From the NCBI GenBank assembly GCA_023434855.1, contig JAEYSJ010000167.1, positions 1 through 28,790 on the forward strand: DNA of 28,790 nucleotides, given 5' to 3'. Every line of letters starts with the position of its first letter. Position 1 is the stretch's first letter. The position numbers and the translations under genes are program-made. This document shows positions 13,716 through 21,271 of the stretch, piece after piece. The DNA comes from Bacillota bacterium. GTDB lineage: Bacteria > Bacillota_C > Negativicutes > JAEYSJ01. Below the pieces are notes generated by a model, which made no database searches, had not been told where the DNA came from, and was given only the letters and a program-made list of their open reading frames with translations.

Positions 13716-14498
13716 CTACGAACCTGTGGACAGATAGTGCCTAACGCTGAATTCCCAGATAAACAGGCAGGGAATAATGAAAAATATACCATACAGTGGA
13801 GCCAGCATATATAGGACACTAGTGTCTTCCACTCTATCCAGGAGGAACAGCAACGGCAAGTAGTTTACACAGCCAAACGGGATGACTAATGTAAAAAACC
13901 GCGTCACCCATTTTTTATATATGTCAAGGGGATACTGGGCCATTTCCCTGCCGCCGTCGGTAATAATATTTACCACTTCAAGGCCCTGGATAGTCCAAAA
14001 GCAAAGTGCTGCCGCCAGAATAAATATCCCGGTGAAAATGAAAACACCGCTTATTATCATTAGAAAAAGGGTAGCCACCTTGAAAATATCCCAGTGTATC
14101 GGGATATTGAATACTGCCCAGCCAAAAACAACTATACTTTGCAACAGGCGGCCGATTCTTGTTATTTCGATTTTCGACCCCATTACCTGAATAATTGTAC
14201 TTTGCGGACGAACCAATATCCTGTCAAACTCTCCGTTAACTACCAAATCAGAAAAGAAATCGAACCCGCGGGCAAAACACTGACTTATCGCGAAAGCCAT
14301 ATGGATAATCGAAAAACATAAAGCTGCTTCGTAGAAACTCCAGCCCTTTATTGAGCCAAAGCGGGCAAATAAAAAATACATGCCGGCAAAAAGGAAAAAT
14401 GGCATGAGAAATTGCCCGGCAGCAAGCATCCAGAAAGATAATCGATACTGCACCTGGGCTTTAATTAAAATCTTCAGGTATTTAAAATAAAGCAGCAT
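13716..14498 (-). CDS. ABC-2 type exporter permease (DUF990-like), second subunit
   Basis: The 260-aa protein has about six membrane segments with the plan of the ABC-2_2/DUF990 permeases: an N-terminal amphipathic YFKYLKILIKAQVQYRLSFW, a cytoplasmic loop with the family-typical GEFDRILVRPQST, and a late loop YPLDIYKKWVTRFFTLVIPFG. The C-terminal half ends YGIFFIIPCLFIWEFSVRHY. Its ATG lies four bases after the preceding permease stop, and its GGAGG is inside that gene's last codons, so the two are translated together and probably form a heterodimer with the ATPase encoded first. Substrate unknown. Confidence 0.9.
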   Translation of the reverse strand: MLLYFKYLKILIKAQVQYRLSFWMLAAGQFLMPFFLFAGMYFLFARFGSIKGWSFYEAALCFSIIHMAFAISQCFARGFDFFSDLVVNGEFDRILVRPQSTIIQVMGSKIEITRIGRLLQSIVVFGWAVFNIPIHWDIFKVATLFLMIISGVFIFTGIFILAAALCFWTIQGLEVVNIITDGGREMAQYPLDIYKKWVTRFFTLVIPFGCVNYLPLLFLLDRVEDTSVLYMLAPLYGIFFIIPCLFIWEFSVRHYLSTGS

Positions 14499-14502
14499 TC
14501 GT

Positions 14503-15306
14503 CTAGCCTCCTTGTACCACGACCCGGTTCAATGCTTTAGCCAGGGCAATTTTTCCCGCTAATACAAGAACAAACAACCAGATTAGCTGGACGGCTATAC
14601 TGGTTATCGCTTCATTCACCGGAATATTTCCGCTGTAAACCCGGAAAGGCAAATCCGACGCCAGGCGGAAGGGCAGGAGATAGGCCACCGTCTGCAGCCA
14701 CCCGGGCATTAAGGGAATCGGAACAATTCCCCCGGAAAAGAATTCCCCGATAATACCGAAAATCATGATCGAACCAGCCGGTGACATTGTTACGAATACA
14801 GAGATATAAATAAACATGGAAACAGCGACAAGTACCAAGAGACCCAATGCCAGTGTAATCATAAACAATCCTAATGCGGTAAAACTGGCCGGTAACGATA
14901 AATTATATGGAAGAGGCAGCCAGAAAGAAATGACAAGAATAGGCAGGCACCGCAACAAAGCTGCTGCAAGCCTCTGGGCAACAAGTTTTGTATACCAGAA
15001 TTCATATAAAGCACAAGGCCGGCATAGTTCATACGCGATATTTCCGCTGGTTATCAGGTTAAAGATTTGACTGTCACGCATCCACAAGATAGTTAACCAT
15101 AGAAATGCCTGCTGCAGCCAAACATAGGAAATCAATTGTTGCAGCGAAATTGGCGGGACAACTGTCACGTTATCATAGAAGGCTTCATAAATCATCGCAA
15201 ACAGAAAACCCCAGAAAAACTGGGTGAAGATGCCGGCAAAAGCAGCAATCCTATACTGGATGCCAGTTATCAGCCTTATCCTAAATATGGAGAAATAGGC
15301 ATTCAT
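14503..15306 (-). CDS. ABC-2 type exporter permease, first subunit
   Basis: The 267-aa membrane protein has about six segments. It begins with IFRIRLITGIQYRIAAFAGI, carries the cytoplasmic loop SGNIAYELCRPCALYEFWYT (equivalent to the GEFDRILVRP loop of its partner) and ends with a hydrophobic segment followed by KIALAKALNRVVVQGG. Its ATG overlaps the ATPase stop codon as ATGA (15303-15306), a sign of translational coupling. With the partner permease and ATPase it forms a complete three-gene exporter of the DUF990 group, whose members are often next to acetyltransferases or antibiotic genes; the transported compound is not known. Confidence 0.9.
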   Translation of the reverse strand: MNAYFSIFRIRLITGIQYRIAAFAGIFTQFFWGFLFAMIYEAFYDNVTVVPPISLQQLISYVWLQQAFLWLTILWMRDSQIFNLITSGNIAYELCRPCALYEFWYTKLVAQRLAAALLRCLPILVISFWLPLPYNLSLPASFTALGLFMITLALGLLVLVAVSMFIYISVFVTMSPAGSIMIFGIIGEFFSGGIVPIPLMPGWLQTVAYLLPFRLASDLPFRVYSGNIPVNEAITSIAVQLIWLFVLVLAGKIALAKALNRVVVQGG

Positions 15307-16280
15307 ATGGCATATTCCTTGTATAATTGCACAATCATTTCTTCTATCGGCGGGCTCTGCACCGTAATATCAAGTAATTCCAGCTGGTTATCAAGAGTCG
15401 ATATGACTGAGGATACGCTTGCCTGTCCATTATCCACCAATAAACTGGCTCTTCCCGGCGAGCTGCTCAGCATTTTTACTCCCTGAATTTCCGGCGGTGT
15501 ACTGTTTTCCTTGAAATCAATGGTAATGATCTTATATGTGCCAAACCGGTTCTTAAGATCATCTAAACTACCATCATAAAGAATATCCCCCTTGCCGATG
15601 AGCAGAATTCTGTCAGCTAACGCTTCGATATCATTCAAATCATGCGTAGTAAGTATGACCGTGACCTTTTTTCCCTTGTTAATATCTTTGATGAACCGGC
15701 GCACGGCGATTTTGGAGACGGCATCCAACCCAATTGTCGGTTCGTCCAGAAACAGTATTCTGGGACTGTGGAGCAATGAAGCCGCTATTTCACAGCGCAT
15801 TCGCTGACCAAGACTCAACTGGCGTACCGGATTGCAAATAATGCTGCCCAAATCAAGTGTTTCCACAAGCATGGCGACATTCCTTTCATATTCATGTTGC
15901 GGTATTTTGTATATATCCTGTAATAACTCAAATGAGTCCATTACCGGCACATCCCACCACAACTGCGACCTTTGGCCGAAAACAACCCCGATATTTTGCA
16001 CATGGCTGATCCTTTCTTTCCAGGGAGTCCGGCCCAATATGCTGCATTTGCCCTTGTCAGGCACTAGTATGCCGCTTAAAATTTTAATCGTCGTAGACTT
16101 GCCGGCACCGTTTGGGCCGATATATCCGACAATTTCCCCCTCATTTATTTGAAATGATATGTCTCGTAACGCTTCAACCGTCATGTATTCCCGCCGGAAA
16201 AGAGACTGGAAAGCCGCCTTGAAACCGGCGGTACGCTTAGCAACTTTAAATGTTTTGCACAAACCTTCAACAGTAATCAA
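15303..16280 (-). CDS. ABC exporter ATP-binding protein
   Basis: The 325-aa cytoplasmic ATPase has Walker A GPNGAGKST (55-63), Q-loop Gln near 103 (VVFGQRSQLWWD, typical for the DUF990-linked group), signature LSLGQRMRCEIA (155-166), Walker B ILFLDEPTIGLD (175-186) and the switch His in ILTTHDLND. About 90 C-terminal residues beyond the core form a regulatory extension (ITVQSPPIEEMIVQLYKEYAI). Translation starts at TTG (16280), six bases after GGAGG; no ATG fits. It is the first gene of the operon with the two permeases. Confidence 0.94.
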   Translation of the reverse strand: MITVEGLCKTFKVAKRTAGFKAAFQSLFRREYMTVEALRDISFQINEGEIVGYIGPNGAGKSTTIKILSGILVPDKGKCSILGRTPWKERISHVQNIGVVFGQRSQLWWDVPVMDSFELLQDIYKIPQHEYERNVAMLVETLDLGSIICNPVRQLSLGQRMRCEIAASLLHSPRILFLDEPTIGLDAVSKIAVRRFIKDINKGKKVTVILTTHDLNDIEALADRILLIGKGDILYDGSLDDLKNRFGTYKIITIDFKENSTPPEIQGVKMLSSSPGRASLLVDNGQASVSSVISTLDNQLELLDITVQSPPIEEMIVQLYKEYAI

Positions 16281-16317
16281 CTTCCACCTCCGTGAATTTC
16301 TGAAGCTACCTCACTTC

Positions 16318-16326
16318 ATTATAGCA
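16318..16326 (-). promoter_or_regulatory. Extended -10 promoter of the ABC exporter operon
   Basis: TGCTATAAT on the minus strand (16326-16318) is a perfect extended -10 element, about 30 bases before the SD/TTG start of the ATPase gene. No good -35 is present, as is common for such promoters. Confidence 0.55.
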
Positions 16327-16445
16327 GAATGATCACTACGAATTGTTGCATGTATCGGGACATGTTAACAAATATTTCTCGGTATAATCCGATTATATGT
16401 ACTGATTTCTCTTAATCTAAGATTTGAATTAGACTTTCAACTTTT

Positions 16446-16883
16446 TCAATGTTTCAGTTTCTTTTTGAATCCCTTATGTGTTTTAGGGCTATACCCCGCG
16501 GATTCATAAAAATTACAAGCATCAATTCTGCTGGTTTCTGTTACAAGAATTATTTGGGTGCACCTTTGGCTAGTTGCAGCTTTTTCAAGCTCGGCTATCA
16601 GTGCTTTACCTACTCCTCGATTTCTATAATTATTATCAACGATCATGTTTTCCAGAACCATAAACGGTTCGCCGCCACCATATAACTCCTCACAGATTAT
16701 TCCCATTACCGAACCAATCAGCTTTTCATTTTCAATAGCGCTCAACAATATATGGGTGCCACTTTCGCGAAATTTGTTAAACTGCTTATACATTGTTTCA
16801 ATACAAGAATCCTCATTCCAAAACTGTTTGTATAATTGCGCTAATCTAGGGATATCATCTGCAATCATTTCACGTATCATCAT
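16446..16883 (-). CDS. GNAT-family N-acetyltransferase
   Basis: The 145-aa single-domain protein shows the acetyl-CoA loop NNYRNRGVGKALIAELEKAA, with the R-N-R-G-V-G-K core, preceded by FMVLENMIVD and followed by CTQIILVTETSRIDACNFYE with the SAGY ending. It is similar in plan to the GNAT at 13201 (both have xxLENxxVxxxxRxRGxG). The frame extends to 16961, but that part overlaps the terminator at 16936-16980; the ATG at 16883 has GGAGG eight bases before it. The substrate is unknown; relatives acetylate small amines or aminoglycosides. Confidence 0.87.
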   Translation of the reverse strand: MMIREMIADDIPRLAQLYKQFWNEDSCIETMYKQFNKFRESGTHILLSAIENEKLIGSVMGIICEELYGGGEPFMVLENMIVDNNYRNRGVGKALIAELEKAATSQRCTQIILVTETSRIDACNFYESAGYSPKTHKGFKKKLKH

Positions 16884-16935
16884 AATGTATGCCTCCAACC
16901 TTGAATCACAATTTGGATACACCTTGAATCTAGGA

Positions 16936-16980
16936 ATAAAAAGCCAGAGGTTGTATCCCAAACTATGGAATGCAGCCTCT
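16936..16980 (-). terminator. Terminator between the AraC gene and the GNAT gene
   Basis: On the minus strand AGAGGCTG (16980-16973) pairs with CAACCTCT (16953-16946, one wobble), with an inner TGCATTCC/GGGATACA stem, then GGCTTTTTATT. It shares AGGCTGCATTCC with the hairpin at 22666. Confidence 0.65.
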
Positions 16981-17084
16981 AGCTAAATTGGCTAGTCAGG
17001 TGCTCACAACCCTAATTAATTATATTATTCAGTGAAATACCTCGGCAATATTTTCTTCTATTCTTCCAAAGCAAAAAAGTATAT

Positions 17085-17945
17085 TTACTTTTTAATTACC
17101 GGTATCCAGACCTCAGAGCGATAATCCGGACTGTTGATATCTCCATCGTAGTAGACCTCAATGTCCGGTCCGTTGCCTCTTTCAAAGCCGCCCGCCGGAA
17201 AAAACTCGGTATAAATCCGTTTAAATAGTTCCTGAATGGCATTAGGCATCGGGCCAATCGCTTCAAACACTCCCCACATCAACGCCGGAACAGTAAAAGT
17301 TTCAAATCCGGCAGTTTCAGTTCCGGAAGTGTTTTCAACAGCAATAACATAATTGAACTCACCCTCACTGGTGATATCTTTACAAATTCCCAGCAAATTT
17401 CTTCCTATCTGGCCTTCTTTTCCTTTTGCAGCAATATTGCTAAGTATGCCAATAGTACCATCGCGGCAAGATTCACTCCAAAATTGAGGAATTTTCGCCA
17501 GTTGCGAGTCGTTGACAGTAGACACTTTAAGTAGTTTCCCGATAACTGGAAATGACGGCTTTTCAACGATTTTATAATTCATTTCCTTGTCCCCTTTCAG
17601 TGAAATATGGAAGGATAAGCGTGGATAAGCCTTTAACTGAACCCCCGCCTCACGCGCCGACGTGGGTGTAACACCATGCAGTTTTTGAAATGCACGAGTG
17701 AATGAAACAGGCGAATCATAGCCGTATTTAAGCGCCAGATCAATGATTTTAATATCACTGTTTTGCAGCTCAAAGGCCGCATGAGTGAGCCTTCTCCGCC
17801 GGATGTACTCAGATAGGGAAACATCGGTTATAAAAGAAAACATCCTTTGGAAATGGTAAACTGAACAACATGCCAATTCTGCTGCTGCCTTAAAATCAAT
17901 CTCCCCAGCCAGGTTTTCCTCAATATAGCCTATTGCTCTCTTCAT
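17085..17945 (-). CDS. AraC-family regulator with GyrI-like effector domain; natural N-terminus interrupted by TGA
   Basis: The 286-aa protein has two AraC helix-turn-helix motifs in its first 100 residues (AAELACCSVYHFQRMFSFIT and IIDLALKYGYDSPVSFTRAFQKLHG), then a GyrI/Rob-like effector-binding domain (about 125-286, MNYKIVEKPSFPVIGKLLKV ... VWIPVIKK). Such regulators bind small molecules through the second domain. Relatives usually start M-D-W-(I/L)-E-R-M. Here GTG-GAT-TGA-CTG-GAA-AGA-ATG at 17963-17943 has TGA where Trp is expected, and the good GGAGGAGG fits the GTG. The listed ATG (17945) is therefore a restart with a weak ribosome site. The protein may still be made by reinitiation, or the gene may be decaying. 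Confidence 0.85.
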   Translation of the reverse strand: MKRAIGYIEENLAGEIDFKAAAELACCSVYHFQRMFSFITDVSLSEYIRRRRLTHAAFELQNSDIKIIDLALKYGYDSPVSFTRAFQKLHGVTPTSAREAGVQLKAYPRLSFHISLKGDKEMNYKIVEKPSFPVIGKLLKVSTVNDSQLAKIPQFWSESCRDGTIGILSNIAAKGKEGQIGRNLLGICKDITSEGEFNYVIAVENTSGTETAGFETFTVPALMWGVFEAIGPMPNAIQELFKRIYTEFFPAGGFERGNGPDIEVYYDGDINSPDYRSEVWIPVIKK

Positions 17946-18296
17946 TCTTTCCAGTCAATCCACATTTTTCCTCCTCCCATTATTAGTATAGCAAGAGGAC
18001 TAATGGCGAACGCAACTTTTCATGCACCAATTTGTTTGCCTGGTAACAAATCAGGCTTGGTGAATTTTCCTGTTGCAAAATAAAATCCATATAATGGTGC
18101 AAATATATGTAAAATCATGCCCTATGCCAACATTTTTCTACCTAAGGTCGATGTGTTTGTCAAGCAAATCATTCTATTTGTCAAACCTATTATTTATACC
18201 GCAATTCATATCTCCATTTGTCATTTCCCGGGAAATAATCATGATTTTATTCGGCAATTTCAGTCAGACATTTGTATTTACCGTCAAAAAATAGTA
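17946..18296. other. Non-coding gap upstream of the AraC gene
   Basis: About 350 A/T-rich bases with short overlapping frames that lack ribosome binding sites. On the minus strand two TTGACA hexamers occur near 18155-18185, and the second is followed at 17 bases by TAGAAA, a possible AraC-gene promoter. Nothing else was recognised. Confidence 0.35.
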
Positions 18297-18444
18297 TTAC
18301 ACATTCAATATCATTGCTTTGTCTTCCGGTTCGGTGAACCCGCATTTCCGATATAGTTGTTCACCCAAGGATAAAATCTATTCTTAGTTTTACTAAGAGG
18401 TCCAAATCATCAATACTTGCTTCCCGATATTTAATTGGACTCAT
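18297..18444 (-). pseudogene. GNAT acetyltransferase remnant with internal deletion and frameshift
   Basis: From the ATG at 18444 the frame reads MSPIKYREASIDDLDLLVKL and on to RIDFIL, a typical GNAT N-terminus, then stops at TGA after 27 codons. In the next frame the sequence continues EQLYRKCGFTEPEDKAMILN followed by V and a stop at 18297-18299, which is a typical GNAT C-terminus (LYxKxGF). About 90-100 central residues, including the acetyl-CoA loop, are missing. The start overlaps the stop of the intact GNAT gene as ATGA, so it was once translated with it. It cannot encode an active enzyme. Confidence 0.82.
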
Positions 18445-18938
18445 TTTTTCACTTCCTCTATCGTATCAGCAAATCTTTTTATAAATAATACTCGGTCCTG
18501 ACCATAACCGTCATAATCAATATGGATAGGATTATTCTCTTGTATTATATTGCTGTTCTCCATAACAAAGCCCATAGCTGTATGATAGGCTATAGAGGCT
18601 TTGTTTAGCGGAGAAGTCACGCAGCGGACAGATTTGCAGCCTTTATGCCTGACATTCTCAAAAAAAGTAAAATATAGTTGTCTGCCAATCCCGGTTCCTC
18701 TATATTGAGGATGAATACCGACAAAGTGTATATATGATTCGCCAGGATACGACTGGGAGATAAACCCAACAATAAATCCGATAATATTACCATCATTTTC
18801 AGCAACAAAGCTCGTGTCTTTAAAATGAGTGAAAAAGAGTTTGGGCAGCATGTCTGTCATCTGACGGCCGCCCCACCAATCGTTTAGTACAGTGATTATT
18901 GATTTATAGTCCGACTCAGACACATTTCTAATTAACAT
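18441..18938 (-). CDS. GNAT-family N-acetyltransferase
   Basis: The 165-aa protein starts MLIRNVSESDYKSIITVLND, has the acetyl-CoA loop HPQYRGTGIGRQLYFTFFEN (core R-G-T-G-I-G-R) after IHFVGI, and ends with a SPLNKASIAYHTAMGF motif B. The C-terminal DYDGYGQDRVLFIKRF is characteristic of a common Firmicute GNAT subgroup. GAGGAGG lies before the ATG. It is followed, with a 4-base overlap, by the remnant at 18297-18444, so this was a two-acetyltransferase operon. Substrate unknown. Confidence 0.88.
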   Translation of the reverse strand: MLIRNVSESDYKSIITVLNDWWGGRQMTDMLPKLFFTHFKDTSFVAENDGNIIGFIVGFISQSYPGESYIHFVGIHPQYRGTGIGRQLYFTFFENVRHKGCKSVRCVTSPLNKASIAYHTAMGFVMENSNIIQENNPIHIDYDGYGQDRVLFIKRFADTIEEVKK

Positions 18939-19138
18939 CGGATCCTCCTCTTTAACATTTTCTTTAGATCGTATTCTCCCCTAATTCACTGAACCCTTCT
19001 TGCCATAATCCTATTTATTGCATGTATATGGAATATACCACTTTATCCAACTATCTTGATTGGTTTACTTGGAATTAACGGTTTTTTATGGTATATTTTT
19101 ATTGATACTATTGTAAACGCAACAGTTACTTTCATATA

Positions 19139-19264
19139 AGAGACTGCTTAAAAACGCCCATCTGCGTCGTTGCCAAGGATTTCGAGGTCCTCAACGTACA
19201 CCCCGTACGCCTCCGGCCTCAAAATCCCTGGTGCCTAGCATCTGAACATTTCTAAGCAGTCTCT
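19139..19264. mobile_element. MITE-like palindromic repeat element
   Basis: Perfect 12-bp terminal inverted repeats AGAGACTGCTTA (19139-19150) and TAAGCAGTCTCT (19253-19264) bound a 126-bp element that is itself a long imperfect hairpin: GGATTT-GAGG pairs with CCTC-AAATCC, and GTAC-ACCCC-GTAC is near the centre. It is GC-rich compared with its A/T-rich flanks and has no coding capacity. It separates the minus-strand GNAT region from the plus-strand LysR operon. Confidence 0.7.
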
Positions 19265-19277
19265 CTGTTAATTAATG

Positions 19278-19305
19278 TTGCGTGTTTTTAAACACGCTCT
19301 ATAAT
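19278..19305 (+). promoter_or_regulatory. LysR gene promoter with overlapping palindrome
   Basis: TTGCGT (19278-19283), 16-bp spacer, TATAAT (19300-19305). A perfect palindrome GCGTGTTT-TT-AAACACGC (19280-19297) overlaps the -35 and spacer, a likely operator, possibly autoregulatory. Confidence 0.55.
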
Positions 19306-19336
19306 AAAAACATAATAAACAAGAGGAGTGCGGTTT

Positions 19337-20224
19337 ATGGATATCAGGAAACTCCAGTACTTCCTTGCTGTTGCCGAAGAGGGCCAGATTACCAAGGCTG
19401 CCAAACGTCTGCATATGGCGCAGCCGCCGCTAAGTCAGCAACTTAAACAACTTGAAATCGAGCTGGGAATCCAGTTAATAGAACGAAACGGCAACCATAA
19501 AATTAGACTGACAGACGCAGGACAGGCATTGCGTAACCGCGCGGAGCAAATACTGGCCTTGGTCGACCAAACGATAAAAGAGTTGAAAGATTCGCCGGAA
19601 GGGCTGCAGGGTACATTAACCGTTGGAATTGTGCCAGCCTGGGATACCATCTTTTTACCTGATCGAATTCGCCGTTTCCGCGAACTTTTTCCGGAAATCA
19701 AGGTTGAATTTCAGGGAGGCGGTTCGCATAAAATTGAAGAATTACTAACTAACGGCATGATCGAAATTGCTGTTACACAATTCCCGGCCGATTTGGAAAC
19801 CTATGCAGCAATGTCTTTGCCTGACGAACCGTTTGTAGCAGCCTCCGATCCCAAGCCAGGCCATGATGTGCCGGCAAACTATGTACGCTTATCCGACCTT
19901 GCAGGCAAACCCTTGATCGTTCATCATGGACATGAGGAAACACTCCGGCAATATTACCGGCAAATTGGTCTTGAACCAACGATTCGCTGCCGCCATAACG
20001 ATGTTAGATCCATGTTGGCCTGGGCGGCTACCGGACTCGGAATAGCTATCGTCCCCAAATCCGCAGCAAATCTCATCCCCGATAATAACCTAAAGTTTGA
20101 GGAACTTATCGAGCCGCCAATAAGAACAACGCCTAAAGCCATCGTCTGGCTGCGCAACCTGCATCTATCAGCCGCAGCCCGGCACTTTATTGATACGTTT
20201 GCCGCAAGACAACTGAATAAATGA
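19337..20224 (+). CDS. LysR-family transcriptional regulator
   Basis: The 295-aa protein starts MDIRKLQYFLAVAEEGQITK with the standard winged helix-turn-helix (AAKRLHMAQPPLSQQLKQLE), a linker helix and a periplasmic-binding-like effector domain (about 90-295; GTLTVGIVPAWDTIFLPDRI, then GLGIAIVPKSAA). Such proteins act as tetramers that respond to a small co-inducer. The frame opens at a GTG (19328) overlapping the ribosome site; the ATG at 19337 has AGAGGAG at normal distance. It is followed after 45 bases by nudC and then an MFS exporter on the same strand, so it may regulate them or be co-transcribed with them; the co-inducer is unknown. Confidence 0.94.
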   Translation: MDIRKLQYFLAVAEEGQITKAAKRLHMAQPPLSQQLKQLEIELGIQLIERNGNHKIRLTDAGQALRNRAEQILALVDQTIKELKDSPEGLQGTLTVGIVPAWDTIFLPDRIRRFRELFPEIKVEFQGGGSHKIEELLTNGMIEIAVTQFPADLETYAAMSLPDEPFVAASDPKPGHDVPANYVRLSDLAGKPLIVHHGHEETLRQYYRQIGLEPTIRCRHNDVRSMLAWAATGLGIAIVPKSAANLIPDNNLKFEELIEPPIRTTPKAIVWLRNLHLSAAARHFIDTFAARQLNK

Positions 20225-20269
20225 AATACAACATAGAAAATCAGTTTATATATTAAGGTGGTTACTCCT

Positions 20270-21127
20270 ATGGATTATCGATCTGATTCTAATTCAGCAG
20301 AAAATGTTTTTACAAATACATACTCATTTTTATTTTGCAACGATGAATTATTAATTAAAGAACAAGCAGGCTGCTTTCCTATTCCAACTATGCATGACAT
20401 CGCCATAATGAATATCGAAGCAACTTCTCTGCGGTACATCGGTTCATCAAACGGCAATACCTACTATGCCGCCGACTTTTGCAGCGAAGAACCAATGCCA
20501 GGATTCTCATTTATAAAGATAAAACAACTATCAGGATATATCGCTGAAGAATATTGGGGAATTGCTTTTCGCGCCTTCCATATCATAAACTGGTTGAAAA
20601 CAAATAAATTCTGCGGCTGCTGCGGTGGAGTCATGCAAGTATTACCGCACTTACAGGAGCTTGCCTTAAAATGCCTTGCTTGTGACCACATGGTTTATCC
20701 CCGTATTTCTCCTGCCATTATCGTGGCGGTCATTAAGGGAAATGAAATTTTGCTGGCACGATCAAATAGATATCCCCCTGGCCGCTACAGTGTCATTGCA
20801 GGTTTCGTTGAACCCGGGGAGACGCTGGAAAACTGTGTAAAAAGAGAATTACTGGAGGAAGTCGGCATCGAAGTAGCGAATATTAAGTATTTTGGCAACC
20901 AGCCATGGCCTTTCCCCGACTCACTGATGATTGCCTTTACCGCTCAGTATGCCAGTGGGGATATAACCATCGATAATAACGAGATTGTTGATGCCGGTTG
21001 GTTTTCAGCAACAACAATGCCAGATATTCCTGCAAGAGGAACCATCGCCAGACGACTAATAGACTATTTCCTTAAGAAAAACGTTCCGTTTTCGAACAGT
21101 GAAGAATTTAAGTTACTTTTCGGCTAA
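20270..21127 (+). CDS. nudC: NAD(H) pyrophosphatase / NAD-cap decapping NUDIX enzyme
   Basis: The 285-aa protein has the NudC plan: an N-terminal domain, a four-Cys zinc ribbon (CGCCG and CLAC pairs, near residues 115-135), a NUDIX box (GFVEPGETLENCVKRELLEE) and the diagnostic NQPWPFPDS that follows it, matching the SQPWPFPxS signature of NADH pyrophosphatases. NudC splits NAD(H) to NMN(H) and AMP and removes NAD caps from RNA in characterised bacteria. The ATG at 20270 lies eight bases after AAGGTGG; the in-frame GTG at 20258 lies inside that ribosome site. Confidence 0.95.
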   Translation: MDYRSDSNSAENVFTNTYSFLFCNDELLIKEQAGCFPIPTMHDIAIMNIEATSLRYIGSSNGNTYYAADFCSEEPMPGFSFIKIKQLSGYIAEEYWGIAFRAFHIINWLKTNKFCGCCGGVMQVLPHLQELALKCLACDHMVYPRISPAIIVAVIKGNEILLARSNRYPPGRYSVIAGFVEPGETLENCVKRELLEEVGIEVANIKYFGNQPWPFPDSLMIAFTAQYASGDITIDNNEIVDAGWFSATTMPDIPARGTIARRLIDYFLKKNVPFSNSEEFKLLFG

Positions 21128-21271
21128 ACTGCAGGTAATTAGCTGTTTGCAGTCGCACGAAAAGTTATAAATTCTGATACAGCGAAAAACAGCAGGAATA
21201 ACCAGATTGCATTTGTAATTAGCCATCTAATGATTTTTCCTGTTTATCACTACCTCACAAGGAGTTACCTA

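Noticed and set aside
18073..18356. Plus-strand frames of 73 and 79 codons
   Set aside because: No ribosome binding site; the 3' part is antisense to the recognisable GNAT remnant.
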